A model generated the notes under the pieces. It was not told where the DNA came from, did not search any database, and saw only the letters and a list, made by a program, of their open reading frames with translations. Positions 61,125 to 64,000 of a stretch of DNA of 64,000 bases are shown here, piece after piece. Location of the stretch: assembly GCA_947488655.1 (NCBI GenBank), contig CANKZZ010000004.1, positions 372,001-436,000 of the forward strand, read 5' to 3'. Made by a program: the position numbers and the translations under genes. The DNA comes from an uncultured Psychroserpens sp. GTDB lineage: Bacteria; Bacteroidota; Bacteroidia; Flavobacteriales; Flavobacteriaceae. The first letter of the stretch is position 1. Each line of letters begins with the position of its first letter.

Positions 61125-62288
61125 ATGGCAAAGATTTTAGTAATAGAAGACGAGGCAGCAATTAGAAGAGTATTAGTAAAAATACTATCTGAAGAAAATG
61201 ATGCATATGAAGTTGATGAGGCAGAAGATGGTTTAGCAGGTATAGAAAAAATTAAGAAAGAAGATTTTGACTTGGTGCTTTGTGATATTAAAATGCCTAA
61301 AATGGATGGTGTTGAGGTGTTAGAAGCAGTTAAGAAAATTAAACCAGAAATACCAATGGTTATGATTTCGGGTCATGGAGATTTGGATACTGCTGTAAAT
61401 ACAATGCGTTTGGGATCTTTTGATTATATTTCTAAACCACCAGATTTAAATAGATTACTCAATACCGTTAGAATTGCGTTAGATACCAAAGTATTGGTTG
61501 TTGAAAATAAAATGCTCAAAAAGAAAGTGAGCAAAAAGTATGAGATGATTGGTGATAGTGATGCGATTTCTCATATTAAAGATATGATAGAAAAAGTTTC
61601 TGCTACAGATGCCAGAGTTTTAATTACTGGACCAAATGGTACAGGGAAAGAGTTGGTAGCACATTGGTTACATCAAAAAAGCGAACGTTCTAAAGGTCCA
61701 TTAATAGAAGTTAACTGTGCTGCAATACCAGCAGAGTTAATAGAAAGCGAATTATTTGGTCATGTTAAAGGTGCTTTTACCAGTGCTGTAAAAGATAGAG
61801 CTGGTAAATTTGAAGCAGCTAATGGTGGTACAATTTTTCTAGACGAAATTGGAGATATGAGTTTATCTGCGCAGGCTAAAGTATTACGTGCTTTACAAGA
61901 AAGTCGTATACAACGTGTTGGAAATGATAAAGATATAAAGGTTGATGTGCGAGTTGTTGCAGCAACTAACAAAAATCTAAAAGAAGAAATTGCTGCAGGC
62001 AGATTTAGAGAAGATTTATACCATAGATTAGCAGTTATTTTAATAAAGGTGCCTGCTTTAAATGATAGACGAGAAGATATTCCGTTGTTAATAAAACACT
62101 TTTCTACTAAAATTTCCGAAGAACAAGGTACAGCTAAAAAGGAGTTCTCTAATAAAGCTATAAAATTACTTCAAGATTACGATTGGACAGGTAATATAAG
62201 AGAGTTAAGAAATGTTGTAGAACGATTAATTATTTTAGGAGAAAAAGAAGTAAGTGAAAATGACGTAAAGCTGTTTGCATCTAAATAA
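61125..62288 (+). CDS. Sigma-54-dependent response regulator without DNA-binding domain
   Basis: A 387-residue protein. The receiver domain (1-120) has the phosphorylated Asp54, Ser82 and Lys104. An AAA+ sigma-54 activator domain follows at about 140-375: Walker A G-P-N-G-T-G-K-E (169-176), the sigma-54-contacting G-A-F-T-S-A loop (216-221), Walker B G-G-T-I-F-L-D-E-I and an R-finger region. NtrC-type proteins normally end in a Fis-like HTH; this one stops about 12 residues after the AAA+ domain. It may act from solution or through a partner. It starts 2 bases after the barrel gene. Confidence 0.92.
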   Translation: MAKILVIEDEAAIRRVLVKILSEENDAYEVDEAEDGLAGIEKIKKEDFDLVLCDIKMPKMDGVEVLEAVKKIKPEIPMVMISGHGDLDTAVNTMRLGSFDYISKPPDLNRLLNTVRIALDTKVLVVENKMLKKKVSKKYEMIGDSDAISHIKDMIEKVSATDARVLITGPNGTGKELVAHWLHQKSERSKGPLIEVNCAAIPAELIESELFGHVKGAFTSAVKDRAGKFEAANGGTIFLDEIGDMSLSAQAKVLRALQESRIQRVGNDKDIKVDVRVVAATNKNLKEEIAAGRFREDLYHRLAVILIKVPALNDRREDIPLLIKHFSTKISEEQGTAKKEFSNKAIKLLQDYDWTGNIRELRNVVERLIILGEKEVSENDVKLFASK

Positions 62289-62295
62289 ATGTATC

Positions 62296-63177
62296 ATGAA
62301 AAAAGACATTAATATTAACGATTTTAAAATCACCAAGCCTGTAAAAATAGCTAGTTTATCTACGACGTATAATTTAGATGCAGATAAAGATACTATTGAA
62401 GATGAATTAGAGGACGTTTGTAAAGATCTCGCTAAAATTCAAAATGCAATGTATGCTCATGGAAAATATGCAGCATTAATTTGTATTCAAGGTATGGATA
62501 CAGCAGGTAAAGACAGTTTAATACGTGAGGTTTTTAAAGAACTTAATGCTCGTGGAGTTGTCGTACATAGTTTTAAGGTACCTACAGAGTTAGAGCTAAA
62601 TCACGATTATTTATGGAGACACTATATAGCGTTACCAGCTCGTGGAAAATTTGGTGTTTTTAATAGAACTCATTATGAAAATGTTTTGGTTACTCGTGTG
62701 CACCCTCAATATATTTTAGGTGAAAATTTACCTAATGTAAATACACTTAGTGATATTAATGATGAATTTTGGGATAAGCGTTTTGATCAAATAAATGATT
62801 TTGAAAAGCATATTGCAGATAATGGTACAATTATATTTAAATTTTTCTTGCACTTATCTAAAGATGAACAAAAGAATAGATTATTAAGACGTCTAGATAA
62901 AAAAGATAAAAACTGGAAATTTTCTCCTGGAGACCTAAAAGAGCGTAAACTTTGGGATAAATATCAAGAATGTTATGAAGATGCTTTAAATAGAACCTCT
63001 AAAGAGCACGCACCATGGTATGCAATACCAGCAGATGATAAACCTACAGCCAGATATATATTAGCAAAAGTTTTACTAGATACTTTAAAGACTTATAAGG
63101 ATATTAAAGAACCAGAACTTGATGATGATATAAAAGCTAACTTACATCTTTATAGACAGGAATTAGAAAACGAATAA
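62296..63177 (+). CDS. Polyphosphate kinase 2 family protein
   Basis: From ATG 62296 the protein has 293 residues (an in-frame TTG upstream overlaps the response regulator). Walker A is G-M-D-T-A-G-K-D-S, followed by V-V-V-H-S-F-K-V-P-T, W-R-H-Y-I-A-L-P-A-R-G, the lid-associated F-N-R-T-H-Y-E-N-V-L and R-L-L-R-R-L-D. PPK2 enzymes use polyphosphate to phosphorylate nucleotides, so it links polyphosphate stores to ATP or GTP. It lies 7 bases downstream of the sigma-54 activator gene. Confidence 0.93.
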   Translation: MKKDININDFKITKPVKIASLSTTYNLDADKDTIEDELEDVCKDLAKIQNAMYAHGKYAALICIQGMDTAGKDSLIREVFKELNARGVVVHSFKVPTELELNHDYLWRHYIALPARGKFGVFNRTHYENVLVTRVHPQYILGENLPNVNTLSDINDEFWDKRFDQINDFEKHIADNGTIIFKFFLHLSKDEQKNRLLRRLDKKDKNWKFSPGDLKERKLWDKYQECYEDALNRTSKEHAPWYAIPADDKPTARYILAKVLLDTLKTYKDIKEPELDDDIKANLHLYRQELENE

Positions 63178-63249
63178 TTTTTAAGTTTTCTTTTTAAACA
63201 CAGTATATTTAAAATAGTATCTTTAAGCTTCAAAGAAAACAAAGGTACT

Positions 63250-64000
63250 ATGAAGCACTTTATTGTTGTTGCATTTTTAATAGCGACATTTCAATTTTCG
63301 GCACAAAATGATGCTGATAATCTCAAAAAAATTTATTCAAACTCTTTAAAAAATGGTATGAGTTACCAATGGTTAGATCACTTATCTAATCAAATTGGAG
63401 GACGATTATCGGGTTCTCTAAATGCTGAAAAAGCAGTAAACTATACTAAAGAAGAATTAGAAAAATTAGGATTAGATAAAGTATGGTTGCAACCAGTAAT
63501 GGTACCACGATGGGTTAGAGGTGCACCAGAGTTTGCCTATATTGAAACCTCGCCAGGAGTCACCACAAATGTTAATATTTGTGCGCTTGGAGGCTCTGTC
63601 GCTACACCAGTTGGCGGATTAAAAGCTAAAATCATTGAAGTAGGAACCTATGAAGATATTAAAACTCTAGGTCGAGAAAAGGTAGAAGGTAAAATAGTAT
63701 TTATCAATAGACCAATGCAAGCCGATTTAATAAACACTTTTGAAGCTTATGGAGGTTGCTCTGTAGAGCGTTATGCTGGAGCTGCTGAAGCTGCAAAGTA
63801 TGGAGCTGTTGGCACAATTGTGAGATCATTAAATTTGAGATTGGATGATTATCCACATACAGGAAGCATGGGTTATGGCGATTTACCAAATAGTCAACGC
63901 ATTCCGTCTGCTGCAATTAGTACTAATGATGCCGAATTATTAAGCGGTATGATTGCGTTAAATAAAAACATTAATTTCTTCTTTAGTCAAAATTGTAAAC
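63250..64000 (+). CDS. M28-family metallopeptidase, N-terminal part (runs off the window)
   Basis: ATG 63250 opens a frame that stays open to the window end (250 codons seen). A signal peptide (MKHFIVVAFLIATFQFSAQ) is followed by an M28-type N-terminal region: W-L-D-H-L-S-N-Q-I-G-G-R-L-S-G-S and the V-x-V-P-R-W-V-R-G segment, then a PA-like inserted domain (G-K-I-V-F-I-N-R-P-M, A-A-E-A-A-K-Y-G-A-V-G). The zinc ligands lie beyond the window, so activity cannot be checked. It is a secreted aminopeptidase candidate. Confidence 0.85.
   Translation, partial: MKHFIVVAFLIATFQFSAQNDADNLKKIYSNSLKNGMSYQWLDHLSNQIGGRLSGSLNAEKAVNYTKEELEKLGLDKVWLQPVMVPRWVRGAPEFAYIETSPGVTTNVNICALGGSVATPVGGLKAKIIEVGTYEDIKTLGREKVEGKIVFINRPMQADLINTFEAYGGCSVERYAGAAEAAKYGAVGTIVRSLNLRLDDYPHTGSMGYGDLPNSQRIPSAAISTNDAELLSGMIALNKNINFFFSQNCK

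Noticed and set aside
1-64000. CRISPR arrays, tRNA or rRNA genes, insertion sequences, integrases
   Set aside because: I saw no regularly spaced repeats, cloverleaf candidates or transposase/integrase motifs while reading the window.

Overview
The window looks like chromosome of a marine-type member of the Flavobacteriaceae (Bacteroidota). The DNA is AT-rich (roughly one third GC), and there are two secreted proteins with type IX secretion C-terminal sorting domains. Other signs are a TonB-dependent receptor with a carboxypeptidase-regulatory-like N-terminus, TAnnTTTG-type -7 promoter boxes, a DnaJ with a reduced zinc centre, and many families typical of this group. I see no phage, insertion sequence, CRISPR array, tRNA or rRNA. 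Genus and species cannot be fixed from the sequence alone.

Region 1 (1-9.5 kb) is a stress-type island. It holds the end of a holin-like membrane protein, a small partner protein, an acidic lipoprotein, a hemerythrin-domain protein joined to a type IB DNA topoisomerase, and a PA2169/DUF2383 four-helix protein. It continues with an SRAP (YedK/HMCES) relative that has lost its catalytic residues, a DUF1328 protein, a 45-residue lipoprotein, a four-helix membrane protein and a cysteine-less ArsC-fold protein. Three related AraC-type regulators lie within it on the minus strand. Two hairpin-plus-terminator units sit in tandem before the hemerythrin gene and may be small RNAs.

Region 2 (9.7-17.3 kb) has trxB, then a minus-strand envelope operon: PadR regulator, PspC membrane protein, an NTF2-like secreted protein and two DUF2807 (head GIN) proteins, with a DUF4870 protein upstream. 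DUF4442 and AIM24-like genes follow. Region 3 (17.4-25 kb) has two large type IX-secreted proteins around a TPR-LuxR membrane regulator. Region 4 (25-30.3 kb) has a small conserved protein, a likely metal-linked pair (a Cys-containing exported protein with a CTG start, and a His/Met-rich outer membrane barrel), and the divergent oxyR/dps peroxide pair. It ends with DUF2141, a methyltransferase and a small orphan.

Region 5 (30.5-38.9 kb) is a MoxR/DUF58/DUF4350/DUF4129/SpoIIM operon divergent from an RDD gene, followed by a TRIC channel. Region 6 (39-49 kb) has TlpA, a DUF6563-like protein, an M3 oligopeptidase, a cyclophilin, a NUDIX hydrolase, a divergent PlsC-like acyltransferase, an ECF sigma operon and a type II NADH dehydrogenase. 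A folded interspersed repeat here abuts a lysoplasmalogenase gene. Region 7 (49-64 kb) has a TonB receptor, LysE, an RluA-type pseudouridine synthase without a normal start codon, a methyltransferase, YceI, grpE-dnaJ and a NatAB-like ABC exporter. It closes with a mechanosensitive channel, an outer membrane barrel, a sigma-54 activator without a DNA-binding domain, PPK2 and the start of an M28 peptidase.

The most unusual whole-window signal is the 8-mer CTTCGGAA/TTCCGAAG. I count 23 exact copies where base composition alone predicts about one. They occur on both strands, in several reading frames and in non-coding DNA, so the signal looks like a DNA-level motif.
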